Of a DNA stretch of 64,000 nt, positions 49,404 through 58,538 are shown in pieces (the first letter of the stretch is position 1; each line of letters starts with the position of its first letter). Location of the stretch: NCBI RefSeq assembly GCF_019492055.1, contig NZ_JAICBX010000002.1, forward strand, positions 868,001 to 932,000. The letters run 5' to 3'. Both the position numbers and the translations under genes were made by a program. The DNA is from Flavimaribacter sediminis. Its GTDB lineage: Bacteria; Pseudomonadota; Alphaproteobacteria; Rhizobiales; Rhizobiaceae. The notes under the pieces were generated by a model that was not told the DNA's origin, did no database searches, and was given only the letters and a program-made list of their open reading frames with translations.

Positions 49404-51404
49404 TCAGGCCTGACTTTCTTCTGTTTTCCTACGCGCCACACTACCCTGCGGCGGCCATACATCCTCGAACGGTCCGGTGTCTTCCTGTTGCGATGGATCT
49501 GGGAAGGGCAGGGCGTTCCCGGCGCGCAAGTTGGCGACATGACGCTCGGCGGCTTCACGTTTTTCTGCGTCCACACCTTGATCCCGGGTCAGATAGGTTG
49601 TGGTGGACGGCATTGCGAAGCCAGAGCCGGAGTCTCTTACGATTTCTGCGATCCGCAGGAGAATTTCTTCCTGAACGCCAAGGAACTCCACAAGGTCGGA
49701 CGCGGACACATATCCATGCATCTCGACAATCAGGGCGTATTCGCCGAACGCCTTGAAGCGGACCCGGAAACCTTCCTGCACAAGCGGGTGCGCCTCGAGA
49801 TACTGACGGATCTTCATGAGGACATCGCGCATCTGGTCGGGCGACGTTTCATAGCGGAGGCCGAGATCGTGCCGCAGTCGAAACTGGTCCCTGCGGCTGA
49901 AATTGACGATTTTGCGTTTGGCCAGGTCCGAATTGGCGATCGTAATCACCGTTCTGTCGAGGGCGCGCAATCTGGTCGAGCGGATTCCGATCGCCTCGAT
50001 CGTGCCTGAAAGATCGTCAAACTCGCAGAACTCCCCGACCCTGACCATGCGGTCCGCATAAAGAATGACGCCGCCAATGAAATTCTCGATCGTCGGCTGC
50101 GCCGCAAGCGCGATGGCGATGCCGCCAACGCCAAGACCTGCGATAACGCCGTATACCGGTATTCCGATGCGCGTCGCCCCGTAACCGGCGATCACCACGG
50201 CGATCACCATGCTCAGGATGCGATACCCCGTGTGCAGCAAACTCGCATCCAGGCTTTCCATCGGCAGGGCCGGATTGCGTATCGCCCAGGTGTAGATCAG
50301 CTCCATGAGCCTGAAGGAAAGCCAGGCGAGTCCGCCCCAGAGGAACGCCGTGCTTATCGTGCTGACCGCCAGCATGAGTTCGCCGGTGATGTTGATATGG
50401 TATTCGCACAGATATCGGACCACCAGAGCACACAGGATCATGTAGGTCGGCGCCAGCAGTCGTCCGAAATAGCGCCGCTTCGCTGAAACAGAAACAGCGC
50501 GCCATCGTGTGAGCCTATACCAGGACAGCGCGAGCGCAATCGGCGTGACGCACAACAGAATCAGCCCGAGCCACTGCCAGTAAGCCTGTCCGCCATAACG
50601 ATTCTGCAGCCATTCCGGCCCAAGTTCAACGAGGTCGAACCACTGGGGCGGCACGATCTGCCCCGGCGTGTAAATATAAGTGTCATAGAGATCCTCGCCC
50701 GAATCGACCTTTGCCGGAAAATACTTGACCACCTCATAATCGTCCGGGATCTGTTCTACGGTGTCGGCGGTGACCAGATAGTGGCCCTTTCTGGGGCCTT
50801 GGTCCATGCGCGCGATCGTGATGTTGGTGCTCGGGATGATCCAGCTTTCCGGCAAATCGGCGCGGGCCGACGAGTGCAGGAAGCTGCCGGCGGAAGCGCC
50901 CGGTATGTCGTCCATCGGCGGAATATAGATCCGGTCGAGAATTTCCTGGAACTGCAGGACAGTCTCGATCGCCGTCCTGTCACGGGCTGTCAGCGGGATC
51001 TCTTCGAGATTAAACACCATCGCGGCCTTGTCGATGAGCGCAAGGACATACTTGATCTCCAGTCTCTCCTCATCCGTCAGAAACGGCCGATCGCTTTGGT
51101 CAAACTCATCTCGTACGTGCCGCCAGATGCGGCTGGCTTCCCGCATAATGATGATGAAACTTTCAAGCGTCGCGCGCGGGCTGGTCGTATCCGGCGGCGA
51201 TATGGGATTGCCGAGCAGATAGGAATGCAGATCGGATTGACTGACGCCGGCATCGGCATCGGGCACCTTCAACTCCTGAGCGCGGGACGCGGAGAAACCA
51301 AGGAAGACAGTCAACAACGCGATCGTCGCAACCGCAACGAATAATCGGACCATGCGCCCGAGCATCGATATTGAAACACACGATGAAAACAGTGAATTTG
51401 CCAT
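49404..51404 (-). CDS. MscS-family mechanosensitive channel with large periplasmic domain
   Basis: 666 residues: a signal peptide or N-terminal TM, a roughly 240-residue periplasmic region, several TM helices between about 270 and 430, and the pore-lining segment GVIAGLGVGGIAIALAAQPTIENFIGG. It then has the MscS beta domain (VGEFCEFDDLSGTIEAIGIRSTRLR) and a cytoplasmic C-terminal cage domain. It opens under membrane tension to release osmolytes. The long periplasmic domain makes it larger than the canonical 286-residue MscS. Confidence 0.9.
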   Translation of the reverse strand: MANSLFSSCVSISMLGRMVRLFVAVATIALLTVFLGFSASRAQELKVPDADAGVSQSDLHSYLLGNPISPPDTTSPRATLESFIIIMREASRIWRHVRDEFDQSDRPFLTDEERLEIKYVLALIDKAAMVFNLEEIPLTARDRTAIETVLQFQEILDRIYIPPMDDIPGASAGSFLHSSARADLPESWIIPSTNITIARMDQGPRKGHYLVTADTVEQIPDDYEVVKYFPAKVDSGEDLYDTYIYTPGQIVPPQWFDLVELGPEWLQNRYGGQAYWQWLGLILLCVTPIALALSWYRLTRWRAVSVSAKRRYFGRLLAPTYMILCALVVRYLCEYHINITGELMLAVSTISTAFLWGGLAWLSFRLMELIYTWAIRNPALPMESLDASLLHTGYRILSMVIAVVIAGYGATRIGIPVYGVIAGLGVGGIAIALAAQPTIENFIGGVILYADRMVRVGEFCEFDDLSGTIEAIGIRSTRLRALDRTVITIANSDLAKRKIVNFSRRDQFRLRHDLGLRYETSPDQMRDVLMKIRQYLEAHPLVQEGFRVRFKAFGEYALIVEMHGYVSASDLVEFLGVQEEILLRIAEIVRDSGSGFAMPSTTTYLTRDQGVDAEKREAAERHVANLRAGNALPFPDPSQQEDTGPFEDVWPPQGSVARRKTEESQA

Positions 51405-51691
51405 TATGCCGCTCCGGATCGGTTACGGCGTTTGTAGACAAAACAATTGAATTAAAAGTTTAGAGCACAAATTTTGCGACCGGCGCCACCGCTGCGGGAC
51501 GAAAACGCCGCAACCGGGCCAACGGAGCGCGCCAGGCGGCAAACGAAGCGCTTTGGCGCTATTTCTTGAAGTATCAATTTCAACTGATACAATTTATCAG
51601 GGAGGAACACCTTAAGTATTTACTCATTCGCTGTGAATTACCTTCGAAGTCCAAAGTCATCGTTGGTCAATAGACAGGATAGAATTAGGGA

Positions 51692-54328
51692 ATGGCGTCA
51701 AAAAAAGCCTCCAGCACGCGCGCCGATGTGTTTGACGAAAAAACTCGCCTTGAGAAAATAGAATATCTCGGGATCCTGGATTCCAGGCGGTCCGACTATT
51801 TCGACGCCGTCGTGCGCCTTGCGGCGGATCTGTTCTCCTGTCCCATTTCGCTTATTTCCGTCATCGGCGAACACGTGCAATGGAACAAGGCGACGTGCGG
51901 CTTCGACCTTCAATCCATCCCGCGCGCGGATTCGTTCTGCAGCCACGCCATGACCCATGGAAAGCTGATGGTGGTGGAAGACACGACGGCGGACGCGCGC
52001 TTCCGCGCCAATCCGTTTGTCGTGAAACCGCCGCATATCCGCTTTTACGCCGGCTACCCGATCAGGTTGTCCGATGGGCATTTGCTTGGCGCGATCTGCG
52101 TAAAGGATGTCGTGACGCGCACCTTTTCCGACCGGGAGCGAGAGCGCCTTACTCTTTTGGGTCAAATCGTGGAAGGGCTGGTCCACACTTTCGAAAACGA
52201 GGTGGAAGCGCGCGACGCCCAACAATTCGGACAGTCGCAGAAGCTGGCCGCGAATCGGCAATCGGACCTGTTTGAACAAATCGCCACCGTTTCCGGAGTG
52301 GGCGGGTGGGAGCTGTTCCTGGATGACATGGAGCCGATCTGGACCCAGCAGACGAGAAAAATCCACGAAGTCGACGAAGATTACGTTCCGACGCTGGAGT
52401 CGGCGATAGAGTTTTATGCGCCGGAAGCCCGAGCCATTCTCGAGCAAGCCATAAACCGGGCCGTCGAGAAAGGAGAAAGCTGGGATCTCGAACTTCCCTT
52501 CATCACTGCCCGCAACAACGAGCGCTGGGTCCATTCCGTGGGCAAGGCGGCTTGTGTGGACGGCAAACCCGTGCGTCTCTTCGGCTCTTTCCGCGACATA
52601 ACCAACCGCAAGAACGACGAGATGAAGCTGAGGGATTCAGAGCGGCTTGCGCGGGAAGCCGAGGAGGAACTCGCCGTCACACTGGCGAACATGCATGAAG
52701 GCGTGTGCGTATTCGACAATCATGGGGATCTCAGGCTCTGGAACAGGCGATACATCGAAATTTTCGACAAACCGGCTGGCGAAGTCGAAAAGGGCATGAA
52801 TTTTCGCCGGATTCTACGGAATGAAATACGTCGGGGCAGCGTCAACGTGCGGGAAAGCGAAGTCACAAACCGTCTCAATGAACATCTTGCAGCCGGCACG
52901 ACGACATCCTTCAATTACCGGCTTGGAAATGGCAGGAGCGTAAACGCGACCTATGCGCCAATGCCAGGAGGCGGCTGGGTTGCGACATATTCCGATGTCA
53001 CCGATAAAGAGGAGGCTTCAAGACGGATCGAACACGCAGCGAACCACGACACGCTGACGGGTCTGGCAAACAGATCGCTGCTCAACAATTCACTTGAAGG
53101 GGCCATTGCGACGGCGAGGGATCGCGGGTCTTACATCGGGTTGATGCTCATCGATATCGACTGGTTCAAGCCCATCAATGACAGTTTTGGGCATATTATC
53201 GGCGACGAGTTGCTGAAAGCGGTGGCGGAACGCATCAAGAATTGCGCCGGCCGCTCCAGCCTGGTGGCAAGGCAGGGCGGCGACGAATTCGCAATTCTAT
53301 TCAAACGCGCCGACACACATCGCAAGCGGCTGGAAACGGTGGCGGCGGACATTGTTCGGAAGGTAACACGCCCCTTCCAACTGGAAGGACTCTCGATCGA
53401 GGTTACCGCCAGTATCGGAATCGCAATGATGGATGATCCGAAGGACACCGCAGAAACTCTGGTCTCCAAGGCAGACAGCGCGCTCTACAAAATGAAAGAG
53501 TCCGGTCGCGGCTCCTATCGCTTCTTCGACGAAGAAATCGCGACAGAGCTGACGCGGAAGAAGAAGGGTTTGCTGGCGCTCCACACTGCGGTCAAGGAAA
53601 GGGACTTCGAACTCCACTACCAACCGGTGGTCGATCTTTCCGACTACAGCCGTGTGGGATATGAAGCGCTGATCCGGCTGAGCGGCGAAAATGGCGAAGT
53701 CATGCGTCCCGACGAATTCATCCCGCTTGCCGAGGATTTCGGGCTGATACACGAAATCGGCGAATGGGTTATCGAGACAGGATTGCGGGAAGCTGCGACA
53801 TGGCCGCATCATCTTGGAATTGCGCTCAACGTGTCGCCGCGACAGTTTGGCCACGGCGTCGTGGTCAAACAGATCGACCAGTTGCTGACGACACTGGACA
53901 TGGATCCCGATCGGCTCGATATCGAGATCATCGAAACGACCCTGCTGCACGCATCGCCCAACACCATTCAGGAATTGCACGCGCTCGACGAAATAGGCGT
54001 CAACATCGTGCTCGACGATTTCGGAACCGGGTTTTCGTCGATGACCTATGTGCAGCAATTTCCTTTCGACAAGATCAAGATCGATCGGTCATTCGTTCGC
54101 CGAATCGAGTCGGATCGACAGGCTTCGATAATCGCAAGCACGATCGCTGCGCTCGCCAACAATCTAGGCAAGCATTCGACGGCCGAGGGAATAGAGAATG
54201 AGAATCAGGCGGCGCTTTTGCGCACGGCGGGATTTCAGTTCGGCCAGGGGTTTCTCTTTGGCAAACCCATGCCCGCGCACGAGATCGAGGAACTCAACCC
54301 GGATAGAGGCAAGAACGCGACACGATAG
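51692..54328 (+). CDS. GAF-PAS-PAS-GGDEF-EAL cyclic di-GMP protein
   Basis: 878 residues. A GAF domain (about 15-165, LDSRRSDYFDAVVRLAADLF) is followed by two PAS regions (VGGWELFLDDMEPIW, MHEGVCVFDNHGDLRLW), GGDEF (DTLTGLANRSLLNN, QGGDEFAILF) and EAL (VGYEALIRL, NVSPRQFG, IEIIETTLL, VLDDFGTGFSS, IKIDRSFV, GFQFGQGFLFGKP). The residues needed for both activities look intact, but the I-site RxxD is absent (RSSL). Phosphodiesterase is the more confident activity; cyclase activity is open. No TM helix, so it is cytoplasmic. Confidence 0.93.
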   Translation: MASKKASSTRADVFDEKTRLEKIEYLGILDSRRSDYFDAVVRLAADLFSCPISLISVIGEHVQWNKATCGFDLQSIPRADSFCSHAMTHGKLMVVEDTTADARFRANPFVVKPPHIRFYAGYPIRLSDGHLLGAICVKDVVTRTFSDRERERLTLLGQIVEGLVHTFENEVEARDAQQFGQSQKLAANRQSDLFEQIATVSGVGGWELFLDDMEPIWTQQTRKIHEVDEDYVPTLESAIEFYAPEARAILEQAINRAVEKGESWDLELPFITARNNERWVHSVGKAACVDGKPVRLFGSFRDITNRKNDEMKLRDSERLAREAEEELAVTLANMHEGVCVFDNHGDLRLWNRRYIEIFDKPAGEVEKGMNFRRILRNEIRRGSVNVRESEVTNRLNEHLAAGTTTSFNYRLGNGRSVNATYAPMPGGGWVATYSDVTDKEEASRRIEHAANHDTLTGLANRSLLNNSLEGAIATARDRGSYIGLMLIDIDWFKPINDSFGHIIGDELLKAVAERIKNCAGRSSLVARQGGDEFAILFKRADTHRKRLETVAADIVRKVTRPFQLEGLSIEVTASIGIAMMDDPKDTAETLVSKADSALYKMKESGRGSYRFFDEEIATELTRKKKGLLALHTAVKERDFELHYQPVVDLSDYSRVGYEALIRLSGENGEVMRPDEFIPLAEDFGLIHEIGEWVIETGLREAATWPHHLGIALNVSPRQFGHGVVVKQIDQLLTTLDMDPDRLDIEIIETTLLHASPNTIQELHALDEIGVNIVLDDFGTGFSSMTYVQQFPFDKIKIDRSFVRRIESDRQASIIASTIAALANNLGKHSTAEGIENENQAALLRTAGFQFGQGFLFGKPMPAHEIEELNPDRGKNATR

Positions 54329-54420
54329 GTCATTCACTACCGGCATTGGTAGGATGCTCGAATTCACGGGCTATTCCTGATTTACGCCTGACTTGCGCTC
54401 TTCGTGAACACCGGACAGAA

Positions 54421-55269
54421 ATGCCCCTTTTATCGCACCTTCTTCTGCTCGCGCTTACGGCCAGCATTGTCATGTCTGCAGCCGCCAATGCTGAAACGCC
54501 ACGTGTTTTTTCCGGCAAATCAACGCTACTGGTGGTCAGCGGATACTCGACCTCGTCCGTATGGCCACACATTCTCCAGAGAAAACTTGACCGTTACCAT
54601 GACGGCGAACGGATCATCGAAGTCAGATCCGCCGTCATTGCCTCGACACCGATCGCCAAGCTTATGGATGTGAGAACCGGCAGGCCGAAAGAAAGCTGGC
54701 GGCGCATAGAAGAAGCGATTGCGTCCGGAGGCGACAGGCCTGTCGTGGTGCTCGCCCAACAATCGCTTCAATGGTCGTTCGGACCCCGTCGCAGGACAGG
54801 TATCCGCAACTCTGACGATAAAGAAAGGATTCGCGTCGGATCGTCAGTGCTGCGCAAGTATCACGAATTGCTGCTGCGCACCGGCGCCGACCAGGTGGTT
54901 CTCGCGACCCATGTTTATAAAAAAGCGATGGAGCCCGAGATCTACAATGAGCGCTACGCATTAGATGAACTCGCCCGAGAAAACCCGCAGGCCTTTACGG
55001 CCGGGCCGGACGTCTGGACCGTAACACGCAACAATTATCCCCTTGCCTATGAAAGGGACCGGGTTCATCTCAGCAGTTTCGGCGCGGAAGCTGTGGCCCA
55101 GGAATGGTTTGAATTTCTGCTTCAGAGAGAGGGAGCGTCAATTCCTGACTGGAGCCGTGAGCAAGTCGCGGCCGCACAAGAGTTGGCGATAGCACAAAGA
55201 AAAAAGATCAAGGCGCAAGAAACGTCGAAACGAAACAAGTTTGCTAGGCCGAGACAGGACGGTCGATAA
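54421..55269 (+). CDS. secreted SGNH-like protein
   Basis: 282 residues: a signal peptide (PLLSHLLLLALTASIVMSAAANAE), an alpha/beta domain and a late DRVHLSSFGAEAVAQEW motif (Asp-x-x-His of SGNH hydrolases). The early block has STLLVVSGYSTSS, where Ser could be the nucleophile, but the block III Asn motif is not clear. The C-terminal tail is Lys/Arg/Gln-rich. Function is unassigned. The ATG at 54421 starts the signal peptide; the frame opens at 54346. Confidence 0.72.
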   Translation: MPLLSHLLLLALTASIVMSAAANAETPRVFSGKSTLLVVSGYSTSSVWPHILQRKLDRYHDGERIIEVRSAVIASTPIAKLMDVRTGRPKESWRRIEEAIASGGDRPVVVLAQQSLQWSFGPRRRTGIRNSDDKERIRVGSSVLRKYHELLLRTGADQVVLATHVYKKAMEPEIYNERYALDELARENPQAFTAGPDVWTVTRNNYPLAYERDRVHLSSFGAEAVAQEWFEFLLQREGASIPDWSREQVAAAQELAIAQRKKIKAQETSKRNKFARPRQDGR

Positions 55270-55563
55270 CGTCAAAGCCTGCAGAGATATGCGCAGATCA
55301 GGTATTTAAAGAAGATTTCTGAAAAACGGGAAGGATTGGAGATGCGCCTCAACAATCTCCAATCCAGGCCAAACTTGGTGGTTTTAGTTCGGCTAAACTT
55401 TCTATTGCCGAATTGTTAACAATGTCAATAGTTACGCATTTCATATATAGTATTATACATAGCAAACACCGACGGATTCCGTATCCGTTCTGAAATCCGA
55501 TTCAAGTTGCAAAGCGATTTGTCCGGCTCATGCAGGTCAATACTGACTCGACCCTTTGGGCTA

Positions 55564-56274
55564 CTAGTCGTCGTCGCTGCAGGGCCAGGTCGAGGAAGGA
55601 TCGAGCCCGTTGGGCAGGACGGTTTTCGCATCGCCGCAGCTCATGTCGATCTGGCTCTGGGCAAGGCCTTCCGCGTTTGTGAGATCCACGCCCTCAAAAC
55701 GCGCGAGATATACAAAGGCGTTGCTGAAATTGATCGAGCCCGACATCGCAGCGCCTCGGAAATCCGCCCGAGCGAGGATCGAGAAATCAAAATCGACGTT
55801 TTCCATCTTTGCGTCGTTGAAACGGGCGCGCCCGAGCGACGCCTTGGAAAAATTGGCGTTGACAAGTGTCGCTGCAGTGAAATCCGTCCGCTGCATCTCG
55901 GACTTTTCGAAATTCGCGTCCGTCAAATCCGTATTTGAGAAGTCAGCCCGGTATCCCGCGGCCTTCGTGAAGTCGGCTCCAACCAGAGTTGACCCGTGGA
56001 ACACCGTGCGGAGCAGATCGGCCCTTTCGAGATTGGCGCCGTTCAGGTTGGTGTGGCGAAGATCCGTGGAGATCAACTCCGACCCGCTCATATTGGCTCC
56101 CGACAGATCGGTGTCACTCAGTATCAGGTTGCGTTTGCGGCAATCCGACCAGTCGACGCCCGGCGCGGGATTGCTGCTGCACGCGGCATGGGCGTCAAGC
56201 GCCACCAATCCGACAGCGCCGAGGACCGCTGAAGCAGCCAGCAACTTCCGGGAACAATTGAAGCGGTTCGTCAT
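55564..56274 (-). CDS. secreted pentapeptide-repeat protein
   Basis: 236 residues: a signal peptide (KLLAASAVLGAVGLVALDAHA) and about 16 pentapeptide units of the A(D/N)LXX type (SGANMSGSELISTDLRHTN, NLNGANLERADLL, ADFTKAAGYRADFSNTDLTD), which fold as a right-handed beta helix. Short unique ends contain Cys pairs. Export is clear; the target is unknown, and it differs from cytosolic gyrase-protecting repeats. The ATG at 56274 has GGAGAGA upstream. Confidence 0.88.
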   Translation of the reverse strand: MTNRFNCSRKLLAASAVLGAVGLVALDAHAACSSNPAPGVDWSDCRKRNLILSDTDLSGANMSGSELISTDLRHTNLNGANLERADLLRTVFHGSTLVGADFTKAAGYRADFSNTDLTDANFEKSEMQRTDFTAATLVNANFSKASLGRARFNDAKMENVDFDFSILARADFRGAAMSGSINFSNAFVYLARFEGVDLTNAEGLAQSQIDMSCGDAKTVLPNGLDPSSTWPCSDDD

Positions 56275-56613
56275 CGGCGTTCTCTCCAGCAACAAGCACA
56301 ATTACTCAGGCTCCGGCGTCAACCCGCGGGAAGCGGCCGCCCTCATGGCGCCTTTTCTATCGCAGTCAGGTTCACCGGGCAGACCATAGTTTTGATTGCG
56401 AACCCGTTCCAGCCCAAATACGACAATTATTGCATTCCGCCTGCGCCGGCATGGAGATCCCCGACCATCCCCGCGCGACTGAAATGAATGACCGCCAACT
56501 CCGACACAGGCCTGTCACAGAGCTTCGCCAAACAACACTATGACATCATAGCCTGTTAAATTCGCAGCATTGTCGTCGCAATGACAGCATCTTCGGCAAG
56601 GAGAGACCAGAAA
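56275..56613. other. 339-bp divergent intergenic region before chrA
   Basis: No gene seen. A ten-base palindrome ACAGGCCTGT lies at 56506-56515, a possible regulator site in the chrA leader. A clear promoter was not found by eye. Confidence 0.4.
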
Positions 56614-57837
56614 GTGACGGAACCATCGACCATGCGGACGGAGCAAGGCAGCGCTGGCGAAGTATTCACGGCATTTCTGAAGCTCGGGCTGACATCATTT
56701 GGCGGACCGATCGCGCATCTCGGTTACTTTCGCGATGAACTGGTGACAAGACGAAAATGGATCGACGACAAGGCCTATGGCGACCTTGTCGCGCTCTGCC
56801 AGTTTCTTCCGGGTCCGGCGTCAAGCCAGGTGGGTTTTGCTCTCGGACTGTTTCGCGGCGGAGCGCTAGGCGCACTCGCGGCCTGGGCCGCCTTTACCCT
56901 GCCCTCCGCGATACTTCTGATTTGCTTTGCCTATGGCGCCGCCTTTCTGTCGGGTATGATCGGAGACGGCGTCATCGCCGGTCTCAAACTTGTGGCGGTT
57001 GCGATTGTGGCGCAAGCCGTCTGGGGCATGGCCAGAACGCTTACCCCGGATCGTACGCGAGCCAGTATTGCGCTCGGCGCCGTTCTGATCGTGATCTTTG
57101 TTGCGGGATCTGCAGGACAGGTCGTCGCAATACTCGCAGGAGCGGCTTGCGGCATGCTGTTGTGCCGGGATCGACCGCAAGCGATCTCACATCACATCGA
57201 ATTCAAGGTTCCGCGGACGGTTGGCGCGCTGCTGATCGTACTGTTTTTGGTACTGCTGGTCATCCTGCCGATCCTGGCGGCGTCCGCGTTGCTTCAGGGC
57301 CTTGCCGTATTCGACGCATTCTATCGCGCCGGCTCCCTTGTCTTCGGCGGCGGCCACGTGGTGCTGCCGTTGCTGGAAACCGAGATCGTCGGAAATGGCT
57401 GGGTCAGCCGCAACGACTTTCTCGCAGGCTATGGAGCCGCACAGGCGGTCCCCGGTCCGCTCTTCACCTTCGTCGGCTATCTTGGCGCAATTCTCGGCCC
57501 GCAACCGCACGGCGTCGCCGGCGCCGCGATCGCTCTCGTGGCGATCTTCCTTCCGGGCTTCCTGCTGCTGGTTGGCGTCCTGCCCTTTTGGGACAGTTTT
57601 CGAAAGCGCCCTGGCGCGCAGGCCCTGATGCGCGGCGCCAACGCGGCGGTTGTCGGCATTCTGGGCGCAGCGCTCTACAATCCCGTTTTTGTTGGAGCGG
57701 TCAACGGCCCTTACGATTTTGCTCTGGCGCTGTCCTGCTTCGTGCTGTTGACCGCATGGAAGACACCGCCATGGATCGTCGTGCTGGTCGCCGCGGCCGG
57801 CGGCGTGGCGCTCAACGCGATCACTTATTCGTCCTGA
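56614..57837 (+). CDS. chrA: chromate transporter ChrA (two CHR domains)
   Basis: Inner-membrane chromate/sulfate-type efflux carrier of 407 residues with about twelve TM helices and the CHR motifs FGGPIAHLGYFRDELV, LCQFLPGPASSQVGFALG, then FGGGHVVLPLLE and AQAVPGPLFTFVGYLGA in the second half. The long form is homologous to the pump giving chromate resistance. GTG at 56614 is chosen because AAGGAGAG precedes it; an ATG at 56581 in frame has no SD. chrB is absent here. Confidence 0.93.
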   Translation: MTEPSTMRTEQGSAGEVFTAFLKLGLTSFGGPIAHLGYFRDELVTRRKWIDDKAYGDLVALCQFLPGPASSQVGFALGLFRGGALGALAAWAAFTLPSAILLICFAYGAAFLSGMIGDGVIAGLKLVAVAIVAQAVWGMARTLTPDRTRASIALGAVLIVIFVAGSAGQVVAILAGAACGMLLCRDRPQAISHHIEFKVPRTVGALLIVLFLVLLVILPILAASALLQGLAVFDAFYRAGSLVFGGGHVVLPLLETEIVGNGWVSRNDFLAGYGAAQAVPGPLFTFVGYLGAILGPQPHGVAGAAIALVAIFLPGFLLLVGVLPFWDSFRKRPGAQALMRGANAAVVGILGAALYNPVFVGAVNGPYDFALALSCFVLLTAWKTPPWIVVLVAAAGGVALNAITYSS

Positions 57838-57841
57838 ATTC

Positions 57842-58354
57842 TCAGACCGTCGGACGCCCGTCGGATGTCGGGCGGGCAAGCGTCAACACCCAGAAATTGC
57901 GGTAACGCCCATCAGGCCGCGAAGCCCTTGCGATACCGAAACGGGTGACATGGCGGTTCAAAAGATTCTTGTCGTGGTCGCGCGATCCCTTCCACCCATC
58001 CATGGCGTGGCCGAGCGACGTATAGCCTGCGCCCAGATTTTCCGCGCCGGCATAGGTCGGGTAACCCGCGCCATCCAGTCGCGACGAGAGACCTCTGGCG
58101 CTGTGCGCGCGGGTGTTCATGCTGTCCTTGCGGGCGATATGGCGCGCCATATCGGCCGAGACCGCGTCGAGCCGGGGGTCATGTTGCAGAGGCGGCAGCC
58201 CTCTGCTCGCCCTGTAGCCATTGATGGCCGAGGCCGCCGCGCCGGCGTTGACCGGGACGTCGCGCACATCAGCGTCCGATAGGGACAGGCACCCCGAAAC
58301 CGGCAAGACGGCCGCGCCGGCAAGCAAAAGAAATGTACGGCGTGATGACGTCAT
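57842..58354 (-). CDS. CAP-domain lipoprotein
   Basis: 170 residues. A lipobox-type signal (LLLAGAAVLPVSGC) is followed by a CAP/SCP (cysteine-rich secretory protein-like) domain: INGYRASRGLPPLQHDPRLDAVSADMARHIA, YAGAENLGAGY, AMDGWKGSRDHDKNLLNRHVTRFGIA and RNFWVLTLARP. CAP proteins without Cys are common in bacteria and may bind or hydrolyse lipids or wall components. It is convergent with chrA (4 bp gap). Confidence 0.9.
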   Translation of the reverse strand: MTSSRRTFLLLAGAAVLPVSGCLSLSDADVRDVPVNAGAAASAINGYRASRGLPPLQHDPRLDAVSADMARHIARKDSMNTRAHSARGLSSRLDGAGYPTYAGAENLGAGYTSLGHAMDGWKGSRDHDKNLLNRHVTRFGIARASRPDGRYRNFWVLTLARPTSDGRPTV

Positions 58355-58538
58355 CCGAACTCTCCGCTTAGGAAAACGGATCGTACATAGCGCCGGTGGA
58401 CGGACTTAGCCAGTCGCTCTTTGCAGTTCCGGACAATTCTTCTTTTTTACTACCAATGATCATCAAGCAACTTGTGGGCGGCGCGCAAAACTGCAAGTAT
58501 CCCGGAATAATTGAACAATTACACGATGCCCGCAACTG

